Of a stretch of DNA of 64,000 bases, positions 54,949-64,000 are shown piece by piece. Numbering within the stretch: position 1 is the first letter of the stretch; each line of letters opens with the position of its first letter. Where the stretch lies: assembly GCF_900452515.1 (NCBI RefSeq), contig NZ_UGNW01000001.1:1240001-1304000 (forward strand). The letters are read 5' to 3'. Below the pieces are notes generated by a model. That model was not told the origin of the DNA. It did not search any database and saw only the letters and a program-made list of their open reading frames with translations. Position numbers and translations under genes: made by a program. The stretch comes from Legionella birminghamensis. Its GTDB lineage: Bacteria > Pseudomonadota > Gammaproteobacteria > Legionellales > Legionellaceae.

Positions 54949-56316
54949 ATGCCGAAAGCGAAAGCGCTTGCGCAGCAGTTTTTAACACGTATTGCCTCAA
55001 AAATTGAACTGAAAACAGATCCAGGGCTTATCTGTAAAACGCTGTCGCTCCTTGGAATGGATGATTTTAACCCGGAAGATAAAAATATTGCTGAGTTTCT
55101 TAATCATGCCAGAACAAAGGCAATCGATGTCCGAATGCTGGTTGACAGGGTTATGGCGATAATTTTAGAAATTGAGCCCTTTGCCAATTTACTTGGGCGT
55201 ATTGAGGAAGAGCAGCTTATCTCAGAGAAGGAGCTCGATAAAGTACTGCCTGTAATTAATCTCCAGGTTAATCTGCTCTGTCTGTTTGAGGCATTTGCTG
55301 CAACGATGGCAAATAGCGTTAGCTTTAACGAGGATGTCTATAAGTTAATTATTCAACAAAGACATACACCCATGCCAGGGAATCCCTTAGGCTATTTATT
55401 TTTTAATCACCGAAAGGATGCCTCTGCATTCAAGACACTGAAAGTGATATCGGTGGATCCAGCGCAGACTGCAGGGGCATTTCTGCGCCGGCTCGATGGC
55501 AATCAGGATCCATCGTTTATTAAACAGGAAGCGAAAAAGTTCATCAATCACCATAAGCTGGCTTTGTGGAACAAAAAAATTTCCCCAAAGGAGTTCAATC
55601 AGGAATACAGTGAATCTGTAAAAAACGTAGCTTTCAATATTCTGGAAGCCACCGCTGAGGATGCGCATCATGGCGCCTATGCGAATGCCTGCAGCGGATG
55701 TGGATTGATTGCTGATATGGAAGCCCAGGGATATAGCAACCGTTATGTATCAAGAGAAATGATCCTGCCTCAGGGAGATAACCCAGGTCCGGATTGCACA
55801 CATCCATTGTTGCCGCAACTTAAACTAAACCCGCGCCCCAAACTCGTCTGTGAATTTCTGATAGATAAGTTATGGCAGGATTTGTACACCAGCTGGAATA
55901 GTTATTTCGTGGCGAAAAATTTTGATCCGGTATTTCTAATTATCAAATTGCTGGTCCCATCGGTTAGCGGGGCTAATCCCTTGCATTTTTTGGAAACAAG
56001 AGTATTTCTTCTGTTTTTAATGGGTAACCTGTTTCATAACCGCCGCCTGGATAGTATTCCTTTTTTTCAAAGTGCTTATAAATTTGAAAGAAAAGAGCAG
56101 ATTTTTAAGCTATGGGGCGAGTTTAATCAGTCCTATGCGGAAAAACTACTGAACCAGCATGAGAGTTCGGAGAAGAGTACGCCTGAACTGTATCGGACAA
56201 TCATTGGCACTTCGCCGTTCTGGTCTGTTGCGAACAGCCTTTTTCATTTTATTAAGGATTATGAACATTTTAGTGTTATTCCTGAAGAAACCCATGGTGG
56301 ATGCACTATTTGTTAG
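54949..56316 (+). CDS. Candidate effector ending in a CaaX prenylation box
   Basis: A 455-residue, mostly alpha-helical protein without signal peptide or obvious membrane helix. I recognise no domain. A short Cys-rich patch in the middle (NACSGCGLIAD, then GPDCTHPLL) could bind metal. It ends GGCTIC, a CaaX motif with Cys452, reading TGC ACT ATT TGT TAG in the DNA. Bacteria have no prenyl transferase of this kind, but host farnesyl- or geranylgeranyl-transferases modify such ends, and the L. pneumophila effector AnkB ends CLVC. Context is neutral: between the ccm operon and a dodecin. That it is translocated is an inference. Confidence 0.6.
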   Translation: MPKAKALAQQFLTRIASKIELKTDPGLICKTLSLLGMDDFNPEDKNIAEFLNHARTKAIDVRMLVDRVMAIILEIEPFANLLGRIEEEQLISEKELDKVLPVINLQVNLLCLFEAFAATMANSVSFNEDVYKLIIQQRHTPMPGNPLGYLFFNHRKDASAFKTLKVISVDPAQTAGAFLRRLDGNQDPSFIKQEAKKFINHHKLALWNKKISPKEFNQEYSESVKNVAFNILEATAEDAHHGAYANACSGCGLIADMEAQGYSNRYVSREMILPQGDNPGPDCTHPLLPQLKLNPRPKLVCEFLIDKLWQDLYTSWNSYFVAKNFDPVFLIIKLLVPSVSGANPLHFLETRVFLLFLMGNLFHNRRLDSIPFFQSAYKFERKEQIFKLWGEFNQSYAEKLLNQHESSEKSTPELYRTIIGTSPFWSVANSLFHFIKDYEHFSVIPEETHGGCTIC

Positions 56317-56442
56317 CACAAAGATTTTTTGAAATCTGTCAATCTTCGTATACACTTTTAAATTAGTTGCCTGCTTCACCAGATCCGGAAAGATGGGACT
56401 GCAGGCATTCAATCCCGATTATTATTCAAGGAGGAATAACAA

Positions 56443-56649
56443 ATGAGAAGTTCTGCGTATCAGATTATGGAATTAACCGGTACCTCAGATAAAGGGGTTG
56501 AAGAAGCAATTACTGATGCGATTGTACAAGCATCAAAATCTTATGGAAATCTGGCCTGGTACGAGGTAATCCGCACTGAAAACATCATTGAAGGCAGGAA
56601 GAATAAATTGTATCAGGCCCAGATTAAGTTTGGCTGTCATGCGCATTAA
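56443..56649 (+). CDS. Dodecin-like flavin-binding protein
   Basis: A 68-residue protein of the dodecin family, which forms hollow 12-mers that store and protect flavin. Pattern: YQIMELTGTSDKGVEEAITDA, AIVQASKSYGNLAWYEV (Trp that stacks on the flavin), then a strand YQAQIKFGCHAH. AAGGAGGAATA gives an almost perfect ribosome binding site. An inverted repeat TGCCTGC...GCAGGCA lies upstream of it, about 56370-56405. Confidence 0.85.
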   Translation: MRSSAYQIMELTGTSDKGVEEAITDAIVQASKSYGNLAWYEVIRTENIIEGRKNKLYQAQIKFGCHAH

Positions 56650-56730
56650 TTATACCCTGGTCAACTCATGAAATTTTTACATACAATATAGTAAAAAAAC
56701 AAACAGAAACTGTATTTTTTCTTAAACTTA

Positions 56731-58241
<1,511 letters not shown>

Positions 58242-58243
58242 AA

Positions 58244-59821
58244 ATGAGTTCTATTAAGCGGCAACCTATTCTGATCCTTGATTTTGGTTCCCAATATACA
58301 CAACTTATTGCGCGCCGCGTGCGCGAAATAGGTGTATATTGCGAGATTCATCCCTATGATTTGAGCCAGGATGTTTTTTTAAAACTTTCCCCCTGCGGCA
58401 TTATTCTCTCAGGTGGACCCTCAACTGTTACCGAGCTAGAGACTCCTTGCGCACCGGCCTGGGTTTACGATTGTAATCTTCCTTTATTGGGTATTTGCTA
58501 TGGAATGCAGACCATGGCTGCTCAACTGGGGGGAGAGGTTCAATCTTCTCCATTGAGGGAGTATGGTTATGCGGAACTGCGTTTGCATAGTCATAGCCAG
58601 TTGCTTAGCAATATTGAAGACAGAACCACCGAGCAGGGTGAAGCTTTGCTCGATGTATGGATGAGTCATGGCGACAAGGTTAGCCGGCTTCCTCCAGGGT
58701 TCGAGATTATTTGTGAAACGAATAATGCCCCCATTGCTGGAATGGCCAATGAGTCGAAGCACTGGTACGGTCTGCAATTTCATCCGGAAGTAACACATAC
58801 TTTACAGGGTTTAAGAATCCTGAAGCGATTTGTATTGGAAATATGCCAGGCCAGTGCAGATTGGACGCCGGGTAATATTATTGAGCGCTCTATTGAAACC
58901 ATTCGTGAAAAGGTGGGCCAAGACCAGGTATTGCTTGGGCTTTCGGGCGGGGTCGATTCTTCTGTTGTAGCTGCCTTGTTGCATAAAGCGATTGGCGATC
59001 AGCTTGTCTGTGTTTTTGTGGACACCGGATTATTGCGCCTGAATGAGTCTGAACAAGTCATGGCTATGTTTGCCAAACACATGGGGATCCGTGTGATCGC
59101 TGTTAATGCGGAAGAGCGATTTTTACAGGCACTGGAAGGGGTTGATTGCCCTGAAAAGAAGCGAAAAATCATCGGACGTACCTTTATTGATGTATTTGAT
59201 GATGAAGCGAGCCGCATCCCGGGAGTGAAATGGCTTGCGCAGGGGACTATTTATCCAGACGTTATTGAGTCCGCTGCGACCCATAATAAGGGGGCATCAG
59301 TTGTTATTAAATCGCATCACAATGTGGGCGGCCTTCCCGACACTCTGAATCTCAAATTAATTGAACCCATTCGCGAGTTATTTAAAGACGAGGTTCGTAA
59401 AATCGGTCTTGAGCTGGGGCTGCCTCATGATATGGTCTTTCGCCATCCTTTTCCAGGTCCTGGATTAGGGGTACGAATACTTGGTGAAGTTAAAAAAGAA
59501 TATGCCGATATTCTGCGCAAAGCCGATGCTATTTTCATAGAGGAATTACATCGAGAAAATCTATATCATCAGGTAAGTCAGGCTTTTGCTGTTTTCTTAC
59601 CCGTTAAAAGCGTAGGAGTGATGGGCGATGGACGCCGATATGATTTTGTCATTTGCTTAAGGGCAGTGGAGACAATTGATTTTATGACGGCGCACTGGGC
59701 TCATTTACCTTGGGATTTTCTCGGTAAAATTTCCAACCGCATTATTAATGAAGTGACAGGTGTTTCAAGGGTTACTTATGACATTTCGGGCAAGCCGCCA
59801 GCCACTATTGAATGGGAATAA
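58244..59821 (+). CDS. guaA: GMP synthase (glutamine-hydrolysing)
   Basis: Converts XMP to GMP. The N-terminal glutamine amidotransferase has Cys85 in GICYGMQTM and the His/Glu of [10 protein letters not shown]. The ATP pyrophosphatase domain has the PP-loop [14 protein letters not shown], followed by the dimerisation domain with the C-terminal [11 protein letters not shown]. At 525 residues it is full length. Its 3' end overlaps the tadA start in another frame. Confidence 0.97.
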   Translation: MSSIKRQPILILDFGSQYTQLIARRVREIGVYCEIHPYDLSQDVFLKLSPCGIILSGGPSTVTELETPCAPAWVYDCNLPLLGICYGMQTMAAQLGGEVQSSPLREYGYAELRLHSHSQLLSNIEDRTTEQGEALLDVWMSHGDKVSRLPPGFEIICETNNAPIAGMANESKHWYGLQFHPEVTHTLQGLRILKRFVLEICQASADWTPGNIIERSIETIREKVGQDQVLLGLSGGVDSSVVAALLHKAIGDQLVCVFVDTGLLRLNESEQVMAMFAKHMGIRVIAVNAEERFLQALEGVDCPEKKRKIIGRTFIDVFDDEASRIPGVKWLAQGTIYPDVIESAATHNKGASVVIKSHHNVGGLPDTLNLKLIEPIRELFKDEVRKIGLELGLPHDMVFRHPFPGPGLGVRILGEVKKEYADILRKADAIFIEELHRENLYHQVSQAFAVFLPVKSVGVMGDGRRYDFVICLRAVETIDFMTAHWAHLPWDFLGKISNRIINEVTGVSRVTYDISGKPPATIEWE

Positions 59822-60272
59822 AGATCATTACTGGATGCAGCAAGCTTATGGGCAAGCAAGGCTTGCCTATGTCTCGGGTGAAGTACCCGTAGGGGCTGTG
59901 CTGGTTTCTGCGGGCGGTGAATTACTCGGCTCTGGTTATAACCGTGTAATCAGCACTAATGATCCCAGTGCCCACGCCGAAATTGTCGCTTTACGGCAGG
60001 CGGCCAATCATATTGAAAACTATCGTTTAAACAATACGACACTCTATGTCACTTTAGAGCCTTGCTGCATGTGTGCAGCGGCTGCTGTCCACGCCCGCAT
60101 TGAAAGGCTGGTCTTTGCCGCTCGGGATTATAAGGCAGGCGCGGCGGGCACGATGCTTAATATTCCCGCTTTAAAATGTCTGAACCATCGCATACAGATT
60201 GATGAGGGCGTGTTACAGCAGGAGTGCGCTGATTTACTGAGTCAATTTTTTAAGGAAAAACGGATTAAGTAA
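59778..60272 (+). CDS. tadA: tRNA-specific adenosine deaminase
   Basis: Makes inosine at position 34 of tRNA-Arg(ACG). The zinc site is complete: SAHAEIVAL with His66 and the proton-shuttle Glu68, then [16 protein letters not shown]. The gene is read in a different frame from guaA. ATG 59778 (AGGG upstream) gives 164 residues; TTG 59808 would align better with E. coli numbering but has no ribosome binding site. The overlap with guaA is therefore 14-44 bases. Confidence 0.93.
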   Translation: MTFRASRQPLLNGNKDHYWMQQAYGQARLAYVSGEVPVGAVLVSAGGELLGSGYNRVISTNDPSAHAEIVALRQAANHIENYRLNNTTLYVTLEPCCMCAAAAVHARIERLVFAARDYKAGAAGTMLNIPALKCLNHRIQIDEGVLQQECADLLSQFFKEKRIK

Positions 60273-60338
60273 TGAGCGTTTCCCGAAATTAAAACGCTTT
60301 CCTGTTGAGAAGGTATCAGCTTTCGTTTCCTAAAGTGA

Positions 60339-61766
60339 TTATTTTTGTCTACAAGTCCGAATTTCCCTGTGGGTTGAACTGAAAAAGCGAGCCCTGGCTT
60401 TCAATTCTTCCAATTGTACTTGGGCATGGAGGGTGTTTAGTTGTATTTGCGTCGTCATTTGCTCACGTTGATTGACTAAAAATAAAGTGCTGTCGCCTCC
60501 ATAGAATTTTTTTGTTTCTCCTTCCTGCACCTTTTGAGCCAAACGTAATTCTTTTTTCAACAGGATGACTTGCTGTCTGCTTCTATTTATACCAATTAAC
60601 ATATTTGCAAATTCATTGTTAAGTTGTTCATAAAAAAATCGCTTTTCTGTTTGAATTTGCCGCAATTCACTTTCAGCCTGAATCAGGTTTCCCCTGGCTT
60701 CTCTTTGTAATAAGGGAAACTTAAACGATAATCCGACCATTGCGGCCTGCGGTATTAACAAAGGGTATCCGCCCGATCCATTTTGTTTGAAGGTGTAGGC
60801 AGTTGCATCTAATTGAGGCAGGAGCTCGTTACGCGCCTGCTCGCGTTTGAGTCTCATCATATTGGCATAATGGTTAAGCTTTTTAATACCGGGGTGTTCT
60901 CTGAGCGATGTTCGAATGCCTGTTATAGTCTTTGAAGTACTGCTTAATGCAGGTAAGGATTGTTCCCCGGGAACCAGCGGATTTCCCTGTGGGTCCCGAA
61001 AATATAGAGATAAATTAACACTTGCTTGTTCAAATATCATTTGACCTTGATTGAGTAATTGTTGCCGTTGAATAATTTGCTGTAAATTTTCACTGATGGC
61101 AAGTTCTGGCAAATCGCCAAGGCTAGCCTGTTTTTCAATGGCGTCTTGTCGTTTTTTTGCCAATAACAGCAGTTGCTTAAACGTTTTTATTTGAAGGCCT
61201 GCTTCTACCCATTGCCAATAGGCCTTGATTCCATCCTGGTAAATTTTTATTTTGATTGCTTCGGCATCTTGTGCCTTCATGAGCATCAATTGAGCAGAAG
61301 ATAATAATCCAGTCCGTTCTTTATCAATAAGCCGATCGCGAAGCAAGGGAAGCGATAACCCAGCCCGATATTCTCCACCGGAGTTCGTTAAAAAGTTTTG
61401 ATAGTAAATGGGCCAGTCCCCTTGCCCATTTCGATAGCCTGCAAACAGTTTCAAACCGTTGTAGAGTGTTGGGATAGTAAGTTGGGTATCGCCGTAATTA
61501 TTAATATAACCACCAGCGGGTTGTGAACGGGTACTGGCCTCTAGAGTAGGGTCAAATTTCCCATTTGCATTAACAAATGCGCCACTGGCTTTTATGATTT
61601 CAAGACGTGCTATTTTTACTTGGGGGTAATGAGTGTCGATACTTTGCAGTACTTGCATCAAACTCAATTCTTGCATTTTAGGGGATGCATAGGAACATGA
61701 ATACGCCGATAAGGCGCCCAGGCCTATTAGCATACTGAATAGCCCAGGTAATGCTAATCTCCTCAT
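60339..61766 (-). CDS. TolC-family outer-membrane efflux protein
   Basis: A 475-residue outer-membrane channel protein: signal peptide (about 1-26), then the long alpha-helical barrel of TolC with repeated structure (VLQSIDTHYPQVKIARLEI and QEGETKKFYGGDSTLFLVNQRE). It is the last gene of a minus-strand operon with an HlyD adaptor and an ABC protein; start and stop overlap by ATGA. It would give the exit duct of a type I-like export machine. Confidence 0.85.
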   Translation of the reverse strand: MRRLALPGLFSMLIGLGALSAYSCSYASPKMQELSLMQVLQSIDTHYPQVKIARLEIIKASGAFVNANGKFDPTLEASTRSQPAGGYINNYGDTQLTIPTLYNGLKLFAGYRNGQGDWPIYYQNFLTNSGGEYRAGLSLPLLRDRLIDKERTGLLSSAQLMLMKAQDAEAIKIKIYQDGIKAYWQWVEAGLQIKTFKQLLLLAKKRQDAIEKQASLGDLPELAISENLQQIIQRQQLLNQGQMIFEQASVNLSLYFRDPQGNPLVPGEQSLPALSSTSKTITGIRTSLREHPGIKKLNHYANMMRLKREQARNELLPQLDATAYTFKQNGSGGYPLLIPQAAMVGLSFKFPLLQREARGNLIQAESELRQIQTEKRFFYEQLNNEFANMLIGINRSRQQVILLKKELRLAQKVQEGETKKFYGGDSTLFLVNQREQMTTQIQLNTLHAQVQLEELKARARFFSSTHREIRTCRQK

Positions 61767-62749
61767 GAGTTCGCCTTTTGTGCTATGCTTTCAGGCGGAA
61801 AGCCGTTAAATTGACGCCATAACTCGTACCATAAGGGTACTTCACCCAATTGAACCCAACCATGAACACGAACTCCCTGTCTTAAAAATGTGGGATCAGG
61901 CCAGGCTTCATCAGGGACAATCACGACGCGAAATAATCCCATGCCATTATCTGTAGGATCTATAAAGGCCACTTTCCCGCCAAAAGTACCTACGGCGATC
62001 TGTGGCCAGCCTCTAAATTGGATTGCTGGCCATCCTTCAAATTGGAGACGTGCTTTTTGATTGAGATAAACGAATGGAATATCATTGCCATCGATCCAAA
62101 GGGCTACCGCCCTGGATTCGGTCACGGGTAGAATCTCAGCTAATATTTCTCCCTCTCTAACGACAACGCTTTGCTGTCCGGCCAGGCGTTTGACTATCAC
62201 TCCCGGGACATGCGCTTTGATGAGTTGCGTTTGTTGTCTGGCAATGCGAACATCAATGCTGACCTGATCAATATTGGCTTGTGCTAATTCATTCTGGTAT
62301 TTGGCATATTCAATTTGGGCTAATTCGTATTGACGTTTTGAGTTTATACCTTGCTGATATAAACTCTTTTGGCGTTCAACATTGGCTTTTCCTGCAGTTA
62401 ATGATTGCTGAGCCGCTTTGATGCGAAGTAAAATGGCCTCTCTTTCCAGTTCCAATCGCTTGAGCAATTCCGGATCGTTGTCGCTAATCTCTACAATTGG
62501 GTCGCCCGCTTTAACGCGGGCTCCTTCGTCCACGTACCATTCTTTAATTCTGCCATAAATGGGTGAGTTGACAGTATGTAATCGTTCTGTAGGCGAAAAT
62601 GCAATCACTTTTCCGCTCCCAAGGGCAAATTGCTGCCAAGGGGTGAAACTCAAAAATAAAATTAAAATAAGCAGTACTAAAAAGATAATCCTGGCTATTT
62701 TACGAGGATTGGGTAATTTGCCAATCATTTGATAGGCATGTAATTTCAT
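61763..62749 (-). CDS. HlyD-family membrane-fusion protein
   Basis: A 328-residue periplasmic adaptor with one N-terminal membrane segment (about 18-40), a lipoyl-like domain (SPIYGRIKEWYVDEGARVKAGDPIVE), a coiled-coil hairpin (about 95-160) and a closing lipoyl half (AHVPGVIVKRLAGQQSVVVREGE). It joins the inner-membrane transporter to TolC. It overlaps the ABC gene and the TolC gene by 4 bases each. Confidence 0.88.
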   Translation of the reverse strand: MKLHAYQMIGKLPNPRKIARIIFLVLLILILFLSFTPWQQFALGSGKVIAFSPTERLHTVNSPIYGRIKEWYVDEGARVKAGDPIVEISDNDPELLKRLELEREAILLRIKAAQQSLTAGKANVERQKSLYQQGINSKRQYELAQIEYAKYQNELAQANIDQVSIDVRIARQQTQLIKAHVPGVIVKRLAGQQSVVVREGEILAEILPVTESRAVALWIDGNDIPFVYLNQKARLQFEGWPAIQFRGWPQIAVGTFGGKVAFIDPTDNGMGLFRVVIVPDEAWPDPTFLRQGVRVHGWVQLGEVPLWYELWRQFNGFPPESIAQKANS

Positions 62750-64000
62750 GAAAGCACCAGGCAGTTAGACAATGGGATGTGATTTTGATATTGAGTGATT
62801 ATTATCAAAAGCGTCTCATTGAGATTTTCCAAATGGAAAAGCAGCAATTCAATGTCATTTGGAGCCAGTCTATCAAAGAGCCCATCGATAATAATAAGCT
62901 GGGGTTTTGCAATTAAGGCACGAATCAGCATGAGTTGAATGAGCTCGAGCTCTGTAAACACCTGTTCCCAATCATAAATTATGCTCTTTAAGCCACCTGG
63001 CAGGCTCATAATTTTATCCATCAGTCCAAAAGATTTTAAGAGTTCTTTCAATTGCTGTATCGGAAAAGACGGTTGGTTAAGGCGTAGATTGTCATAAATG
63101 CTGCCAGCAAACCAGTCTTTATCTCTCAGTAACAGGCTGTGTTCACGAAGGGAGCGCCTGTATTCCTGATGACAGAGAGTCTGGTTGATATACACGCCGA
63201 GGTCATTATTATTTTTAAAACCCAGGATAAAATCGACCAGTGATTCTTGCTTGAGTGTTTCATTGATGCAGATGACCAGAGGATTTCCAGGGGTGCTCGA
63301 TGCTGTTACCTCTTCTTTGGTTACTAGCATGATGTTTTTTATGGGATTGATAAGTTCGCTTAACTCTGTGTTGACTGGTTCAGTTGGGAGATTTAATACC
63401 AAATCAATTTTATGCTCGGAAGCCAGCAGGTCGTAGTAATTTTCTAAAAGAACACCAAATCGTTTGAACGCATAAATTAACGCGCCAAGTACAATCTCTG
63501 CTGCAACGAGCTGACCCAGGCTTAACTGGTTGTTAATCACGAGATAGCCACCCAAGCCGAGTAATAAACTGCTGGCGATTGCTGAGAGAAGATAAAACCC
63601 AATTTGATGTTTAATAAGTTGCCTAAAATGGATATTCCGGGCTTTTAAAAAATGAACCAATCGTCTATCTGTTTGCGAGATAGCGTAACGATGGTAACGA
63701 TTAAAACGAAATAAAAAGCGATTGGTCAGCAGTTCTTCCAGCCAGGCACCTATTTGGTGTTTTTCAGCACATTCATTTTCAGCGCTGGCTAATCCTTTGC
63801 GATAAGGTAAAACAATAATTAAAACAATACTTAATATAATAAATCCGTCAAATACGAGAAAAAGCGGATGATAAAAAAGAAGCAGGATTAAACTAAAAAA
63901 AAGTTGCAGGCCTAAGTTTACCCCGTAGAGCAAAAGACTTGATAAGGCTTTGTTAATGGTTGCCACTTCGAAAAAGCGGTTAACGAGCTCAGGACCATGG
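62746..64000 (-). CDS. ABC-transporter-like protein with degenerate ATPase domain (5' end outside window)
   Basis: The frame runs open off the right edge (HGPELVNRFFEVAT precedes the internal GTG at 63966). The visible N-terminal part is an ABC transmembrane domain with four or more segments (LFFSLILLLFYHPLFLVF, LIVLPYRKG, FYLLSAIASSLLLGLGGYLV). The C-terminal part has the length and order of a nucleotide-binding domain, but Walker A is replaced by NETLKQES (about 63244-63267). The signature is YDWEQVFTELELIQLML, Walker B is LIIIDGLFD with Gly in place of the catalytic Glu, and the switch His is Gln (IITQYQNH). It cannot hydrolyse ATP by the usual route. Confidence 0.8.
   Translation of the reverse strand, partial: HGPELVNRFFEVATINKALSSLLLYGVNLGLQLFFSLILLLFYHPLFLVFDGFIILSIVLIIVLPYRKGLASAENECAEKHQIGAWLEELLTNRFLFRFNRYHRYAISQTDRRLVHFLKARNIHFRQLIKHQIGFYLLSAIASSLLLGLGGYLVINNQLSLGQLVAAEIVLGALIYAFKRFGVLLENYYDLLASEHKIDLVLNLPTEPVNTELSELINPIKNIMLVTKEEVTASSTPGNPLVICINETLKQESLVDFILGFKNNNDLGVYINQTLCHQEYRRSLREHSLLLRDKDWFAGSIYDNLRLNQPSFPIQQLKELLKSFGLMDKIMSLPGGLKSIIYDWEQVFTELELIQLMLIRALIAKPQLIIIDGLFDRLAPNDIELLLFHLENLNETLLIIITQYQNHIPLSNCLVLS

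Overview
The window is from a Legionella-type gammaproteobacterial chromosome, and probably not L. pneumophila itself. The clearest marker is a full Mip (FKBP-type PPIase virulence factor) gene at 17522-18223. Supporting signs are many exported or host-directed proteins between housekeeping genes, a csrA/birA/accA/tilS/sdaA/mip order that I recall from L. pneumophila, a Legionella-like flagellar motor fragment and fleQ, and short proteins of Legionella-restricted appearance. No phage, integrase, transposase gene or CRISPR array is visible. The one RNA gene seen is a tRNA-Leu(CAA).

Layout. 1-5000: end of a flagellar motor gene (motB/motD-like), a DUF2802 gene, a charged hypothetical protein, then prfB (with its programmed +1 frameshift) overlapping lysS. 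5000-11500: a decayed hydrolase, an exported Ig-like protein, a methyltransferase, pgi, a WecA/WbpL-type sugar-phosphate transferase and csrA. 11500-20400: birA and a phosphopantetheinyl transferase; accA overlapping tilS; sdaA; mip; an AmpG-like transporter; a small secreted protein; the tRNA. 20400-32300: a 1072-residue candidate effector with a C-terminal Ulp-like cysteine protease domain, a small secreted protein, a GT39 membrane glycosyltransferase, an unknown membrane protein co-oriented with ugd and galU, then etfB-etfA-ald. 32200-40950: a three-gene set (outer-membrane barrel, FAD monooxygenase, small lipoprotein), a penicillin-binding-protein-like serine hydrolase, a Gly/Ser-rich membrane protein, a cyclic-nucleotide-binding patatin phospholipase, and a secreted GH5 glucanase divergent from a LuxR solo. 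41000-56650: dnaE, a duplicated Cys-rich exported protein, fleQ, sohB, the nine-gene ccmABCDEFGHI cytochrome c maturation operon, a 455-residue candidate effector ending in a CaaX box, and a dodecin. 56700-64000: guaB-guaA-tadA and, on the other strand, a type I secretion-like operon (ABC-HlyD-TolC) whose ABC protein has lost its ATPase motifs.

Between genes lies a dispersed GC-rich repeat family: SacII-type palindromes in 23-25 bp tandem units flanking an AT-rich core of about 105 bp, with the core found in both orientations. There is also a MITE-like element with 19-bp terminal inverted repeats and an 8-bp flanking duplication at 8207-8365, with remnants elsewhere. The most notable proteins are the Ulp-like protease (20416-23634) and the CaaX protein (54949-56316), both candidate Dot/Icm substrates, and the degenerate ABC protein at the right edge. 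All functions are read from the sequence and family knowledge; no search was run.
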